Source: JAHEFT01 sp963700705
GTDB taxonomy: Bacteria > Pseudomonadota > Gammaproteobacteria > Xanthomonadales > SZUA-36
DNA length: 64,000 nt
Assembly (NCBI GenBank): GCA_963700705.1
Contig: CAVOYQ010000014.1
Span: forward strand, 62,001-126,000
Direction: 5' to 3'
Program-made: the position numbers and the translations under genes
Shown: positions 51,639 through 61,821 of the stretch, piece after piece
Layout of the letters: every line of letters begins with the position of its first letter
How positions within the stretch are numbered: the first letter of the stretch is position 1
Notes under the pieces: generated by a model
Told to the model about the DNA's origin: nothing
Seen by the model: only the letters and a program-made list of their open reading frames with translations
Database searches by the model: none

Positions 51639-52994
51639 TTATTTTCCGATACAGAAACTGGAAAAAATCTCTCCCAGCAGGTCATTGGGTAACACCTCTC
51701 CGGTAATTTCACCCAGCGCCTGCTGTGCCAGGCGCAGCTCCTCGGCCAGAAGTTCCCCCGCACAGCGATGTTCCATCGCTTCGAAACCGGCGGAAAGATG
51801 TTGTCCGACCCGGAACAGGGCATCCACGTGCCGCTGGCGGGCCGAGAACGAGCCTTCAGCCTGGTCGGACGCGCCCACTGCTTCCCGGATCCTTTTCTTT
51901 AACCCATCGATTCCCTGCCCCGTCCGGGCTGAAATCCAGACCTGTTCGCCCGGTTCTTCTTCCATCCTTTTCCTGAGCTCGGGCGGATCCAGTAAATCTG
52001 ACTTGTTGGCTATCGGGATCGCCCGTACCCCCTGGGGGACTTCCGCAAACAAGGCTGCGTCCGGCCCGGAGCTTTCGGTGGCGTCGCGGATCAATAAAAC
52101 GATGTCCGCCGCCCCCAGGGCCTGCCGTGCACGCCTAATTCCTTCGGCTTCGATCACGTCGCTGGTTTCCCTGATGCCTGCCGTGTCTGCCACGTGTACC
52201 GGTATGCCATCGAGATCGATCTGCTCCCGCAGCACGTCCCGGGTGGTCCCCGGAATTTCGGTTACGATCGCGCTTTCCTGGCCGGACAGGGCATTCAGGA
52301 GACTCGATTTTCCGGCGTTTGGCCGACCGATGATTGCCAAAACGATGCCATCTCTCATCAGGCGCCCCTGTTGGGCGTTCCTGAGCAAATCCGACACGTT
52401 GTTTTCGACCTGCCGGACTCTTTGCAAAATATCGCTCTCCGCAAGGAAATCAATTTCCTCGTCGGGAAAATCTATCGCTGCTTCAACAAACACCCTGAGC
52501 GAAGTCAGCTCCTCCTGGAGGCGGTGTATCTGTTCGGAAAATACGCCCTGCAGGCTGCGTTGGGCTGCGCGTGCCGCCGCATCGGAACCTGATCCGATCA
52601 GGTCCGCTATGGCTTCCGCCTGCACCAGGTCCATTTTGTCATTGAGAAATGCCCGTTCGGAAAACTCCCCGGGACGAGCGGCCCGTGCACCGAGATCGAG
52701 CACCCGGCGCATCAGAAGTTGCAGGATATGAATGCCGCCATGTGCCTGCAATTCAAGCACGTGTTCCCCGGTGAACGAATGCGGCGCGGGAAAATACAGG
52801 CAAATCCCTGAATCGATCACTGCGCCCTGTCCGTCCAGGAATTTCGCCATCGCGGCGTAACGGGGCGCCGGCAGCATGCCGGTCAGGGTCCGGGAAATTT
52901 CCGGGACGGCGGGGCCCGACACGCGCACAATCCCCACGCCGCCGGCGCCAGGGGGGGTGGCTATGGCGCAGATCGTGTCGATACGCTCCGTCAT
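51639..52994 (-). CDS. mnmE: tRNA uridine-5-carboxymethylaminomethyl modification GTPase MnmE
   Basis: 451-residue GTPase that, with MnmG, modifies wobble U34 in tRNAs. The N-terminal formyl-THF domain starts TIAIATPPGAGGVGIVRVSG-like (TICAIATPPGAGG). The G domain has GRPNAGKSSLLNALSG (about 225), DTAGIRET, NKSD; the helical domain ends with the invariant CIGK, the C-terminal tetrad of the family. It is the last gene of the rpmH-rnpA-yidC-mnmE unit and starts 15 bp after yidC. Confidence 0.97.
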   Translation of the reverse strand: MTERIDTICAIATPPGAGGVGIVRVSGPAVPEISRTLTGMLPAPRYAAMAKFLDGQGAVIDSGICLYFPAPHSFTGEHVLELQAHGGIHILQLLMRRVLDLGARAARPGEFSERAFLNDKMDLVQAEAIADLIGSGSDAAARAAQRSLQGVFSEQIHRLQEELTSLRVFVEAAIDFPDEEIDFLAESDILQRVRQVENNVSDLLRNAQQGRLMRDGIVLAIIGRPNAGKSSLLNALSGQESAIVTEIPGTTRDVLREQIDLDGIPVHVADTAGIRETSDVIEAEGIRRARQALGAADIVLLIRDATESSGPDAALFAEVPQGVRAIPIANKSDLLDPPELRKRMEEEPGEQVWISARTGQGIDGLKKRIREAVGASDQAEGSFSARQRHVDALFRVGQHLSAGFEAMEHRCAGELLAEELRLAQQALGEITGEVLPNDLLGEIFSSFCIGK

Positions 52995-53009
52995 TACGGA
53001 CCTTGCTGT

Positions 53010-54717
53010 TTAGTCGGCCGCCGCGATTTTCCGGGTAATGTAATACTGCTGCGCCAGCGACAAACCGGCGTTGGTCGCCCAGTACAAAACGAGACCCGCC
53101 GGGAAAAACGCGAACATGACCGAGAAAACGATCGGCATCATGGTCATCATTTTCTGCTGCAGAGGATCCATGCCGACCATTGGCGTGAGCCTTTGGGTTG
53201 CGAACATGAAAGACGCGTTCAGAAGGGGCAGGATGAAATACGGGTCCCGCACGGACAGGTTATCTATCCACAGGATAAACGGCGCCTGTCTCAGCTCCAC
53301 CGATTCGAGCAAGACCCAGTACAACGCAATAAAAATCGGGATTTGTACCAGGATGGGCAGACACCCGCCCAGTGGATTGACCTTTTCTTTCTTGTACAGC
53401 TCCATCATCGCCTGGCTCATACGCTGGCGATCATCTCCGAACCGCTCCTTGAGCTGTTCTATGCGGGGCTGAAGTTTGCGCATCCTCGCCGTGGAGCGGT
53501 ACTGGGCCTCGGTGAGCTTGAAAAAAGCCGCCTTGATCAGGATGGTCAGAATGACAATGGACCAACCCCAGTTGCCCACCACGTCGTGGATTTTCTCCAT
53601 CAACCAGAATAGCGGCTTGGAGAATACCGTGAAGATTCCGTAATTAACCGTGTATTCCAGCCCCGGTGCAATCCCGGGCAGGTTGTCCTGCAACTTCGGT
53701 CCGAGGTATAGACGGCTGGTAAACTCGGTACTGTCTCCAGCAGCCACCACGCGCACGGGAGAAACCCCCCGGGCGACATAGCGCGGCCAGCCTGCGCCGG
53801 AAATGACCTGCGTGGAGTAACTGGTGTCCTCTTCAGCCGGCGGAATCCACGCGGCGAAAAAGTAGTGCTGAATCATGGCCAGCCAGCCGTCCTTCGTGGT
53901 TTTCTTGAACGGTTCTTCCGCAACGTCCTCAAACTTGACCTTTTCGAACTTGTCTTCCGGATTGTAGAAACCGATGCCTACAAAGCTGTACCGGGATGGG
54001 TCGGAAAACCCGCCGTTATCCTCTTCGCCGGGAATTTCCTGCTGAAGCTGGTCATATCTGCTGCCTGACCAGCTTTCCCCGCTGCTGTTTTTGACTTCGT
54101 GAACAACCTCGATCTGGTATTCACCCGGCTTGAACACGAAGGTTTTCGTGACCTGTACGCCGGTTCCCGATGTCCAGGTCAATGGAACCCTCAGCTCCGT
54201 TTCTCCTTTCGATAGCTCGAAACGGGTCTTTGAAGCCTGGTAGGGACTGGTGTGGTTGGGCGCGTCCTGGTGAGACAGCAAGCCTGATTGGGCGATAAAC
54301 AGGTGATCCCCCTGGGCCGCAAGGAGATCCACTTTGATTCGCGGGTTCTTTCTGTTTGACCGGATAATCCAGCAATCTCGCTGAAACCACGGTTCCACCC
54401 ACGAGATCAATTTCAACATCGAGAACATCCGTCAGAACCGAAATGACGGATCTTTCCGCTCCCGTCGTTTCTGTCCCCGCCAGATTACCGGCTACCGCCT
54501 GGTTCTGCGGCGCTTCTACCGGCTGCGGCAAATCGGCTGCGCTGTTGGCTTGAGTCGTTGCCGCGCCCGGAACCGGGGGAACAATATCTTGCGGTTCGGA
54601 GCGCTGAGCCTGAGTCCGGGGCGCAGGTGCGGGCGCGTAGTCTTTTTGCCACTGGACCCAAATCATGTAGCCCAGGAACGCCAGGCCGATCAGCAGAACC
54701 GGTCTTAGATTTCCCAT
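53010..54717 (-). CDS. yidC: Membrane protein insertase YidC, one frameshift
   Basis: Inner-membrane insertase for Sec-dependent and independent proteins. The N-terminal anchor (LRPVLLIGLAFLGYMIWVQWQ) and periplasmic region lie in one frame up to LLDYPVKQKEPA. An extra base near 54338 (AA run) breaks the frame; removing it gives IKVDLLAAQGDHLFIAQSGL without loss. The downstream frame has the five-helix core: FWLMEKIHDVVGNWGWSIVILTILIKAAFF, PLGGCLPILVQIPIFIALYWVL and the C-terminal helices. Corrected length is about 568. The break in an essential gene argues for a sequence error. It follows rnpA by 6 bp; no yidD lies between. Confidence 0.93.
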
Positions 54718-54723
54718 CTGTTC

Positions 54724-55125
54724 TTATCCTTCAAACTGATTTTCCAGCCGTGACCAATGTCGTTTCAGCGATTGAAACAGCTTTTCATTGCACATGGAGG
54801 CTGATTCACGCCGGGGCAAGACAACAACATCAAGGTTAACCCTGTTCGCTGAATAATTGAGCCGAAAACTTTCCCTGACCACCCGCTTTATACGGTTACG
54901 CCCCACGGCATGCTTATCGACCTGCCGGGAGACGGCCATTCCGAGACGCGAATTCGCACCTCCACTGGTGCGAGCAAGGACTTTGAAACAGCCGTCAGAA
55001 GAGATAAAGGGTTTGTTAAAAACCCTCGTAAATTCAATTGCTTTCGTGAGTTTTTGCTTGCTTGTAAACGCCGCCTTCCCGGACGGTCCGGCGTTCTGTT
55101 CACCGGTTACCGCACCGTTCATCAT
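54724..55125 (-). CDS. rnpA: Ribonuclease P protein component
   Basis: 133-residue basic protein that binds the P RNA and helps mature tRNA 5' ends. The central RNR motif is in VSRQVDKHAVGRNRIKRVVRESFR (about 69-90), preceded by the LTKAIEFTRVFNKPF helix. The N-terminal 20 residues are an extension beyond the usual start. Two adjacent ATG codons (55125 and 55122) are possible. Located 26 bp after rpmH in the classic order. Confidence 0.95.
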   Translation of the reverse strand: MMNGAVTGEQNAGPSGKAAFTSKQKLTKAIEFTRVFNKPFISSDGCFKVLARTSGGANSRLGMAVSRQVDKHAVGRNRIKRVVRESFRLNYSANRVNLDVVVLPRRESASMCNEKLFQSLKRHWSRLENQFEG

Positions 55126-55151
55126 GAGATGCGATTTCGCTTGATCCGGCT

Positions 55152-55286
55152 TCAGGCTGACAGGCGTTTTCTGCCTTTTGCCCGGCGGGCCTTGATGACT
55201 GCCTGACCGGCACGGGTAGACATCCGTGCACGGAAACCATGTCGGCGCGCACGCTTGAGGAGGCTTGGCTGGAATGTACGCTTCAT
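55152..55286 (-). CDS. rpmH: 50S ribosomal protein L34
   Basis: 44 residues, MKRTFQPSLLKRARRHGFRA and so on to GRKRLSA, the invariant L34 sequence. Too short for most gene callers but unmistakable. It is the first gene of the rpmH-rnpA-yidC-mnmE unit and diverges from dnaA across a 245-bp intergenic region with its own promoter. Confidence 0.98.
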   Translation of the reverse strand: MKRTFQPSLLKRARRHGFRARMSTRAGQAVIKARRAKGRKRLSA

Positions 55287-55379
55287 TTCACTGGTCCTTG
55301 AACTTGTGTTTCACAATACGGCTTGTCACTGAGCGCCCGACTTTCGGGATCCAGAGAGAATGGCCGACAAAAGAGGGGA

Positions 55380-55408
55380 ATTGTAACTTTTATACATACT
55401 TCAAACAA
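55380..55408 (-). promoter_or_regulatory. rpmH promoter
   Basis: Minus strand: -35 TTGTTT (55408-55403), 17-bp spacer, -10 TACAAT (55385-55380), 94 bp upstream of the rpmH start. Confidence 0.65.
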
Positions 55409-55443
55409 GGCTTTCGGCTCGATTCTTTAATCTGTTGTTCAAG

Positions 55444-55452
55444 TTATCCACA
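55444..55452 (+). promoter_or_regulatory. DnaA box upstream of dnaA
   Basis: Perfect TTATCCACA, 80 bp upstream of the dnaA start. It probably serves DnaA autoregulation or forms part of the origin. Confidence 0.85.
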
Positions 55453-55531
55453 GCGGGTTAGACTTAGCCGTGCAAGGCCGCCCATACTGCTCCCCGGCTT
55501 AAAAGAGAAAAATCTGCTTACAAATCCCGCA

Positions 55532-56842
55532 ATGTCACAATCACATTGGCAAACCTGCTTGAAACACCTGGAGCGTGAGCTGCCGGCGGATGATTTTAAC
55601 ACCTGGATCCGCCCCCTGCAGATCAGGTTATCCAAGGGTCGCACCGTTTTGCTGGCGCCCAATGAGTACGTTCGGGATTATATTTTGCTGAACCACCTGG
55701 AGCGTGTCCGCGATATTTTTGAACACCTGGGCGCTACCAGGGACTCCGTGGTCATTGATGTAAACCGGCAAAATCACTCCGAATTACCAAAAACGGTGTC
55801 AGCCCAGCACACAACCCGGCTTCAGACGGGCCTGGACAAGCGGTATAACTTCAAGAATTTCGTCCAGGGCAAATCAAATGAACTGGCCTTTGCCGCGGCG
55901 CAGCAGGTCTCCAGGAAACCCGGCGGGGCCTATAACCCCCTGGTGATTTACGGTGGAACAGGGCTTGGCAAAACCCATCTTCTACATGCTTCCGGTAACC
56001 TGATTTTCGAAAGCAACCCTGAAGCTCGGGTTATTTATGTGGGTTCCGAGCAGTTCGTCAGCGAAATGATCAATGCTTTGCGGGGTGGCCGCATCGAAGC
56101 CTTCAAGCAACACTACCGGTCCGCCGGTGCCCTGCTGATCGACGATGTCCAGTTTTTTGCCGGCAAAGACAGAACGCAGGAGGAGTTTTTTCATACTTTC
56201 AATGCCTTGTTGGACAGTCAACAGCAGATCATCCTGACCTGCGATCGTTACCCGAAGGAGGTTGACGGCATTGAAGCGCGACTGAGATCCCGCTTTGGCT
56301 GGGGTTTGACGGTGTCTATCGAGCCACCGGACTTCGAAACCCGGGTAGCCATCCTGATGAACAAATCGCAGGAACGCGGCACGGTTCTTGACGAAGGAGT
56401 CGCGTATTTGATCGCCCGCCGGGTCCGATCGCACGTACGGGAGCTTGAGGGCGCTTTGAATTCCCTGTTTGCGACGGCGCGTTTTACCGGCAAAGCCATC
56501 ACCGAAAGTTTCGCCCAGGAAGTTCTCAGGGAGTTGTTTCATGTCCATGACCGGCTGATCACGATGGAAAATATCCAGAAAGCCGTGGCGGAGTATTACA
56601 AGCTGCGTGTTTCCGATATGTTATCGCGCAAAAAACCGAGAAATATCGTACGCCCTCGCCAGGTAGCAATGGCTCTGTGCAAGGAACTCACCGATCACAG
56701 CCTGCCGGAAATCGGCAATGCTTTCGGTGGCCGCGACCATACCACCGTTCTTCATGCTTGCCGTAAAATTGATGAACTGTGTGAAACGGATGGCCGCATC
56801 CGCGAAGACCGGGCAAAACTGGTGCGGCTGTTAACCGAGTAG
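55532..56842 (+). CDS. dnaA: Chromosomal replication initiator DnaA
   Basis: 436-residue AAA+ initiator. Domain I (SQSHWQTCLKHLERELPADDFNTW), a short linker, Walker A GGTGLGKTHLLHA (about 152), Walker B LLIDDVQFFAGK (about 210), and domain IV with the DnaA signature GGRDHTTVLHACRKI (about 405). It binds the boxes on both sides of the gene. I start at ATG 55532; longer in-frame readings from 55265 run through rpmH and are not coding. No good Shine-Dalgarno is seen. Confidence 0.97.
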   Translation: MSQSHWQTCLKHLERELPADDFNTWIRPLQIRLSKGRTVLLAPNEYVRDYILLNHLERVRDIFEHLGATRDSVVIDVNRQNHSELPKTVSAQHTTRLQTGLDKRYNFKNFVQGKSNELAFAAAQQVSRKPGGAYNPLVIYGGTGLGKTHLLHASGNLIFESNPEARVIYVGSEQFVSEMINALRGGRIEAFKQHYRSAGALLIDDVQFFAGKDRTQEEFFHTFNALLDSQQQIILTCDRYPKEVDGIEARLRSRFGWGLTVSIEPPDFETRVAILMNKSQERGTVLDEGVAYLIARRVRSHVRELEGALNSLFATARFTGKAITESFAQEVLRELFHVHDRLITMENIQKAVAEYYKLRVSDMLSRKKPRNIVRPRQVAMALCKELTDHSLPEIGNAFGGRDHTTVLHACRKIDELCETDGRIREDRAKLVRLLTE

Positions 56843-57093
56843 ACCGGTTGCGGTGCAGTAAATGTGGACAGGCGGCGGCGGAAACTGTGGATAAACCCGG
56901 GATATCTTCCAACCGGTCTTTTATCCACAGGCTGTAAACAGTCTTTGAGCCCTGCTATGCTGAGATCGGCTAAGGGTAAAACTCTGAATTTTATGATTAA
57001 ATAAAGCTTATCAAGTTGTGCACCGGGCTTATTACTACAATGGTTTATATATTTATCTTTTAAAACATAATAAACACTAACAGGAAGGCCACT
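56843..57093. other. oriC region between dnaA and dnaN
   Basis: 251 bp with two perfect DnaA boxes, TGTGGATAA at 56886-56894 and TTATCCACA at 56921-56929, and a weaker one at 56863-56871. An AT-rich stretch follows (about 56985-57080, including TTTATATATTTATC), suited to strand opening. With the box at 55444 this frames dnaA as the origin region. dnaN expression also starts here; AGGAAGG precedes its ATG. Confidence 0.8.
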
Positions 57094-58194
57094 ATGAAAT
57101 TCAGCATTAAACAGGAAGCACTTCTTCAACCCATTAGCCAGGTCGTCGGCGTGGTTGAACGCAGGCAAACACTACCGGTGTTGGCAAACTTCCTGGTTTC
57201 CGCCCGGGGAAAGCGTCTGTCCATCACGGGTACCGACATGGAAGTCGAACTGATCGCCTCCGTGGCCGCTGACATCCAGACCGAAGGCGAAATTACAGTG
57301 CCCGCCAGGAAGTTGGTCGATATTGTCAAAAAACTACCGGACGGCGTAAACATTACGGCGGTGCTTGACGGCGACAAGCTGATGGTTTCCTCGGGTCGGG
57401 GACGTTATACGCTGGCGACGTTGCCGGCAACGGAATTTCCGGCAACCGATCAGGTAGAAACACTGGAAACTGTTAAAATACAAGAAGTTGAATTAAAAAA
57501 ATTGATAGAAAAGACCTCGTTTTCCATGGCTAACCAGGACGTCCGCTATTATCTCAACGGGCTTCTGTTCGAGTTCCACAACGGCAGCCTTACAACGGTT
57601 GCAACGGATGGACACCGGTTGGCCGTATGTGATCTTGAGAAAGACATCGGTGTGGCGCAGGATCGCCAGATGATCGTTCCCAGGAAAGGTGTGCTTGAAT
57701 TATCCCGCATGCTTTCGGAGAGTGATGATCAGGTTGAACTTGCGCTGGGTAAAAATCACATTCGCCTGGTCAAGGGGTCCATGATTTTTACATCAAAGCT
57801 GATCGACGGACGTTTCCCGGATTACCAGGCGGTTATTCCGAAAGGCACAGACAGGCACATCAAGATTCAGCGCGATAGTTTCATCGTGGCGCTGCAGCGC
57901 GCATCCATTCTTTCGAACGAAAAATACAAGGGTGTGCGGTTGGAGGCTTCTGCCGGTTCGTTAAAAATAGTCGCACACAATCCCCAGCACGAAGAAGCGA
58001 TTGAGGAATTGGAAGCGGAACTGAATTTTGATCACATTGCAATCGGGTTTAACGTCATGTATTTACTCGACGCCCTGAACGCCATAGAAGGTGACTCAGT
58101 GGTGATGGCGCTGAAAGACGCCAATAGCAGTTGCCTCATTTCAAGTTCTGCCGGGGGCAGAGACAAACACGTCGTCATGCCTTTAAAACTCTGA
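57094..58194 (+). CDS. dnaN: DNA polymerase III beta subunit (sliding clamp)
   Basis: 366-residue ring-forming processivity clamp. Three clamp domains in tandem; the sequence starts MKFSIKQEALLQPISQVVGVVERRQTLP and ends HVVMPLKL, the C-terminal M-P-x-x-L of bacterial clamps. It matches E. coli DnaN (366) in length. RBS AGGAAGG 9 nt upstream. In order dnaA-dnaN-recF-gyrB. Confidence 0.98.
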   Translation: MKFSIKQEALLQPISQVVGVVERRQTLPVLANFLVSARGKRLSITGTDMEVELIASVAADIQTEGEITVPARKLVDIVKKLPDGVNITAVLDGDKLMVSSGRGRYTLATLPATEFPATDQVETLETVKIQEVELKKLIEKTSFSMANQDVRYYLNGLLFEFHNGSLTTVATDGHRLAVCDLEKDIGVAQDRQMIVPRKGVLELSRMLSESDDQVELALGKNHIRLVKGSMIFTSKLIDGRFPDYQAVIPKGTDRHIKIQRDSFIVALQRASILSNEKYKGVRLEASAGSLKIVAHNPQHEEAIEELEAELNFDHIAIGFNVMYLLDALNAIEGDSVVMALKDANSSCLISSSAGGRDKHVVMPLKL

Positions 58195-58221
58195 AAACAT
58201 CGATCCCAAGTCGGAAATTGA

Positions 58222-59283
58222 TTGTTAATAAAGAGTCTCAGGATTGAAAATATACGGAACCTTGAGCAGGTAAACATCCTGCCCCACCCCAGGTTTAACG
58301 TCATATTTGGCGGTAACGGCGCCGGTAAGACCAGCATCCTGGAGTCCATCGTGGTTCTTTCCCGTGGCCGTTCCTTCCGAACCACCCAGGCCAGTGAACT
58401 GATTGGCCGCTCCGGCAAGTTTTTCAGGATCTATTCCGAAACCGTCAGTGAAGACAACCGGGTCAGCAAGCTGGGCCTGGAACGGTCAAGCCGTCACTGG
58501 CGTGGACGTAAAAATGGCCAGGACCTTGCCCAACTCAGCCAATTAACCCGTGTATTGCCGTTGGTCCTGATGGAACCCAACAGCCACCTGCTGGTGAGTG
58601 GGGCACCGGAGACCCGGCGAAAATACCTGGATTGGGGCATGTTTCACGTGGAACATGAGTTTCTGGATATCTTTCGTCGCTATTCGAAAATCCTCAAACA
58701 AAGAAACGCCGCGTTACGCTCGAAACAACAAAGCGTGCTGGACAGCATCGACGAAGTGTTCAGTAATTTGGGAACGCAGCTGGACATCATGAGAAAAGCG
58801 CATTGCCTGGCTGTATCGGAGCAGGCGCGTAAAACATTGAAACTTTTGAGTCCGGAAATGGTGGGCTTCAGACTGGAGTATTGCCCGGGCTGGTCACGGC
58901 TGAGCCTGATGGATGCACTAAAGGAGCACCGTGAAGGAGATCTGCTTCGAGGCGCAACCTCACCCGGCCCCCACCGCGGCGACATTTCCCTGCTGATTGG
59001 CGATACGCCGGCGCGCAATTTGCTATCTCGCGGGGAACAAAAAGTACTGGCAGCTACTTTGTTGCTGTCTCAGGCTGCCATTCTGTCGGAAACCGGAGAA
59101 AAGCCGGTGATACTGCTGGATGACCTGGCGTCGGAATTTGATCAATCGCACTTTGACAGCGTACTGCTGCAGAGCCTGGAACTGGGTAGCCAGGTATGGA
59201 TCACCGGGATTAACCGGCCCGCAACGACCGAGCCACATAAAATGTTTCACGTGGAACATGGCTGCGTCCAGGAAATGGTATAA
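58222..59283 (+). CDS. recF: DNA replication and repair protein RecF
   Basis: 353-residue SMC-like ATPase that loads RecA at gaps. Walker A GGNGAGKTSILESI (about 31-44), signature LLSRGEQKVLAATLLLSQA (about 270), Walker B ILLDDLASEFDQSH (about 295). The start codon is TTG at 58222 with GGAAA upstream, giving LIKSLRIENIRNLEQ, close to the family N-terminus. 27 bp after dnaN. Confidence 0.95.
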   Translation: MLIKSLRIENIRNLEQVNILPHPRFNVIFGGNGAGKTSILESIVVLSRGRSFRTTQASELIGRSGKFFRIYSETVSEDNRVSKLGLERSSRHWRGRKNGQDLAQLSQLTRVLPLVLMEPNSHLLVSGAPETRRKYLDWGMFHVEHEFLDIFRRYSKILKQRNAALRSKQQSVLDSIDEVFSNLGTQLDIMRKAHCLAVSEQARKTLKLLSPEMVGFRLEYCPGWSRLSLMDALKEHREGDLLRGATSPGPHRGDISLLIGDTPARNLLSRGEQKVLAATLLLSQAAILSETGEKPVILLDDLASEFDQSHFDSVLLQSLELGSQVWITGINRPATTEPHKMFHVEHGCVQEMV

Positions 59284-59402
59284 TCAAGCCGTTCCTGACC
59301 CGGTAAAATATCCAGCTTCAAACAAGGTTCCCAACGGGCTGATTAGCCGCTTGGTAAACCCCCTGATTACCTTGAACAATCACCGAAAGGTTGAATAAAC
59401 AT

Positions 59403-61805
59403 ATGAGCAAAGAACACTACGATTCCACTAATATCAAGGTTCTGAAGGGGTTGGACGCCGTACGAAAGCGTCCGGGCATGTACATCGGCGATACCGATGA
59501 CGGCACCGGTCTCCATCACATGGTCTTCGAGGTTGTCGATAACTCGATCGACGAAGCGCTGGCCGGCCACTGTGACGCGATACAGGTAACCATCCATGAG
59601 GATAACGCGGTCAGTGTGCAGGACAACGGCCGGGGTATTCCGGTTGACTTGCACAAGGAGGAAGGGGTTTCCGCAGCCCAGGTCATCATGACCGTGCTGC
59701 ATGCCGGCGGCAAATTCGATGACAACTCCTACAAGGTTTCAGGCGGACTGCACGGCGTGGGCGTTTCGGTGGTGAACGCTTTGTCGGAGCATTTGGAACT
59801 GAGGATCAAGCGGGACGGGCATGTCTGGCGACAGGTTTACCACCTGGGAATACCGGAGCAGGATGTAAAAATTACCGGAGACAGCGACGAGACCGGTACG
59901 AAAATATACTTCCGCCCCAGCCGGGAAATTTTTTCGGAAACCGTGTTCCACTATGAGATCCTGGCAAAGCGGTTGCGGGAGCTGAGCTTTCTCAATTCCG
60001 GGGTTCGGATCGAACTCATTGATGAACGCTCCGGAAAATCGGATGTTTTTGAATATAAAGGAGGTATCAAGTCCTTTGTCGAACATCTGGCGCGCAACAA
60101 GAACCCACTGCATCCGACCGTGATGTACGTTTCGGACGAGGCCAACAACATAACCGTTGAACTGGCCATGCAGTGGACGGACGCTTACCAGGAAACCGTT
60201 TACTGTTTTACCAACAACATCCCCCAGAAGGATGGCGGCGCGCACCTGGCGGGATTCCGGGCCGCACTAACCAGAACGATAAACAACTATATCGAAGAAT
60301 CCGGGATCGCGCGAAAAGACAAGGTTGCCACCACCGGGGACGACGCCAGGGAAGGTCTGATAGCGGTTCTTTCCGTAAAGGTTCCGGATCCAAAATTTTC
60401 ATCACAAACCAAGGACAAGCTGGTTTCGTCTGAGGTCAAGCCGGTCGTGGAATCACTGGTGGCAAGTAACCTGCGGGACTTTTTGCTCGAGACCCCCGCA
60501 GAAGCCAAGATGATCACCGCCAAGGTCGTAGAGGCCGCGCGGGCCCGGGAAGCGGCCCGGAAGGCGCGTGAAATGACCCGCCGCAAGGGCGTGCTGGACA
60601 TCGCCGGCTTACCCGGCAAGTTGGCGGATTGCCAGGAGAAGGACCCGGCGCTGTCGGAAATTTTCCTGGTCGAGGGTGACTCAGCCGGCGGGTCGGCCAA
60701 GCAGGGCAGGAACCGCAAGTTCCAGGCCATTCTTCCCCTCAAGGGCAAGATCCTGAATGTTGAAAAAGCCAGGTTCGATAAAATGATCGCTTCCGCGGAG
60801 GTGGGAACGCTGATTACCGCACTGGGTTGCGGTATTGGCAGGGATGAATACAACCCGGACAAATTGCGTTACCACCGAATCATTATCATGACGGACGCGG
60901 ATGTTGACGGGTCGCACATCCGGACATTGCTGCTCACATTTTTCTATCGCCAGATGCCGGAGTTGATTGAGCGGGGCCATATTTATATCGGGCAACCCCC
61001 ACTGTACAAAATCAAACAGGGCAAGCAGGAACACTATCTGAAAGACGACGCGGAGCTGAACGATTACCTGATGGCGCGGGCGCTGGACGATGCCGCGCTC
61101 GTGTTTGATCCGGCAGCCCCGCCGCTGGCCGGTGAAGCGCTGGAACAACTCATGCGGGACTACCTGGCGGTATCCCTGACCAGCCAGAGAATGGCCCGGC
61201 GATATGATGAGCTGTTTTTGCGTCATCTAATTGAAATAGAAAGATTTTCTACAGAATGGGACGAGCCGGAGATGTCCGATTGGTGCGCGCGGATGGAAGC
61301 CGCATTGCGGAAAAACAGCCCGCCGAGTATCCACTATGGTTTGAGCGTGGTGTCCGGAGAAGAAGGCAATGAGCTGCTTTTCAGTAAAATGACCCATGGC
61401 GTCAAGGAAAGCAGGGCCATCAAGGCGAATTTTTTCAAGGGACCGGAATACCGCCTGATCGGGCGGTTGGCCGACACCCTGAACGGACTGATTCAGAAGG
61501 GCGCCGTTGTACATCGGGGAAAGGCGCAACAGGATGTTTCAACGTTTCGCGAAGCTTATGACTGGCTGATGGCGGAAAGCCGTAAAGGCCGTAACGTACA
61601 GCGCTTCAAAGGCCTGGGTGAAATGAACCCGGAACAGTTGTGGGACACGACGGTAAACCCGGAAACCCGCAGACTGCTGCAGGTGACGATTGAAGACGCG
61701 GTCGGTGCCGACCAGATTTTCACGACATTGATGGGTGACGAGGTGGAGCCGAGACGCGAGTTCATAGAGAAAAACGCCCTGGACGCCATCAACCTGGACG
61801 TTTGA
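59403..61805 (+). CDS. gyrB: DNA gyrase subunit B
   Basis: 800-residue ATPase subunit of gyrase. GHKL motifs EVVDNSIDEALAG, DNGRGIPVD, GGLHGVGVSVVNALS; then the TOPRIM EGDSAGGSAKQGRNR (about 425) with DADVDGSHIRTLLLTF, and the C-terminal KGLGEMNPEQLWDTTVNPETR. A roughly 165-residue insertion in the TOPRIM region is typical of gammaproteobacterial GyrB. ATG 59403 is preferred; TTG 59391 is in frame. Confidence 0.98.
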   Translation: MSKEHYDSTNIKVLKGLDAVRKRPGMYIGDTDDGTGLHHMVFEVVDNSIDEALAGHCDAIQVTIHEDNAVSVQDNGRGIPVDLHKEEGVSAAQVIMTVLHAGGKFDDNSYKVSGGLHGVGVSVVNALSEHLELRIKRDGHVWRQVYHLGIPEQDVKITGDSDETGTKIYFRPSREIFSETVFHYEILAKRLRELSFLNSGVRIELIDERSGKSDVFEYKGGIKSFVEHLARNKNPLHPTVMYVSDEANNITVELAMQWTDAYQETVYCFTNNIPQKDGGAHLAGFRAALTRTINNYIEESGIARKDKVATTGDDAREGLIAVLSVKVPDPKFSSQTKDKLVSSEVKPVVESLVASNLRDFLLETPAEAKMITAKVVEAARAREAARKAREMTRRKGVLDIAGLPGKLADCQEKDPALSEIFLVEGDSAGGSAKQGRNRKFQAILPLKGKILNVEKARFDKMIASAEVGTLITALGCGIGRDEYNPDKLRYHRIIIMTDADVDGSHIRTLLLTFFYRQMPELIERGHIYIGQPPLYKIKQGKQEHYLKDDAELNDYLMARALDDAALVFDPAAPPLAGEALEQLMRDYLAVSLTSQRMARRYDELFLRHLIEIERFSTEWDEPEMSDWCARMEAALRKNSPPSIHYGLSVVSGEEGNELLFSKMTHGVKESRAIKANFFKGPEYRLIGRLADTLNGLIQKGAVVHRGKAQQDVSTFREAYDWLMAESRKGRNVQRFKGLGEMNPEQLWDTTVNPETRRLLQVTIEDAVGADQIFTTLMGDEVEPRREFIEKNALDAINLDV

Positions 61806-61821
61806 TAAAAGCTCCGGCGCG

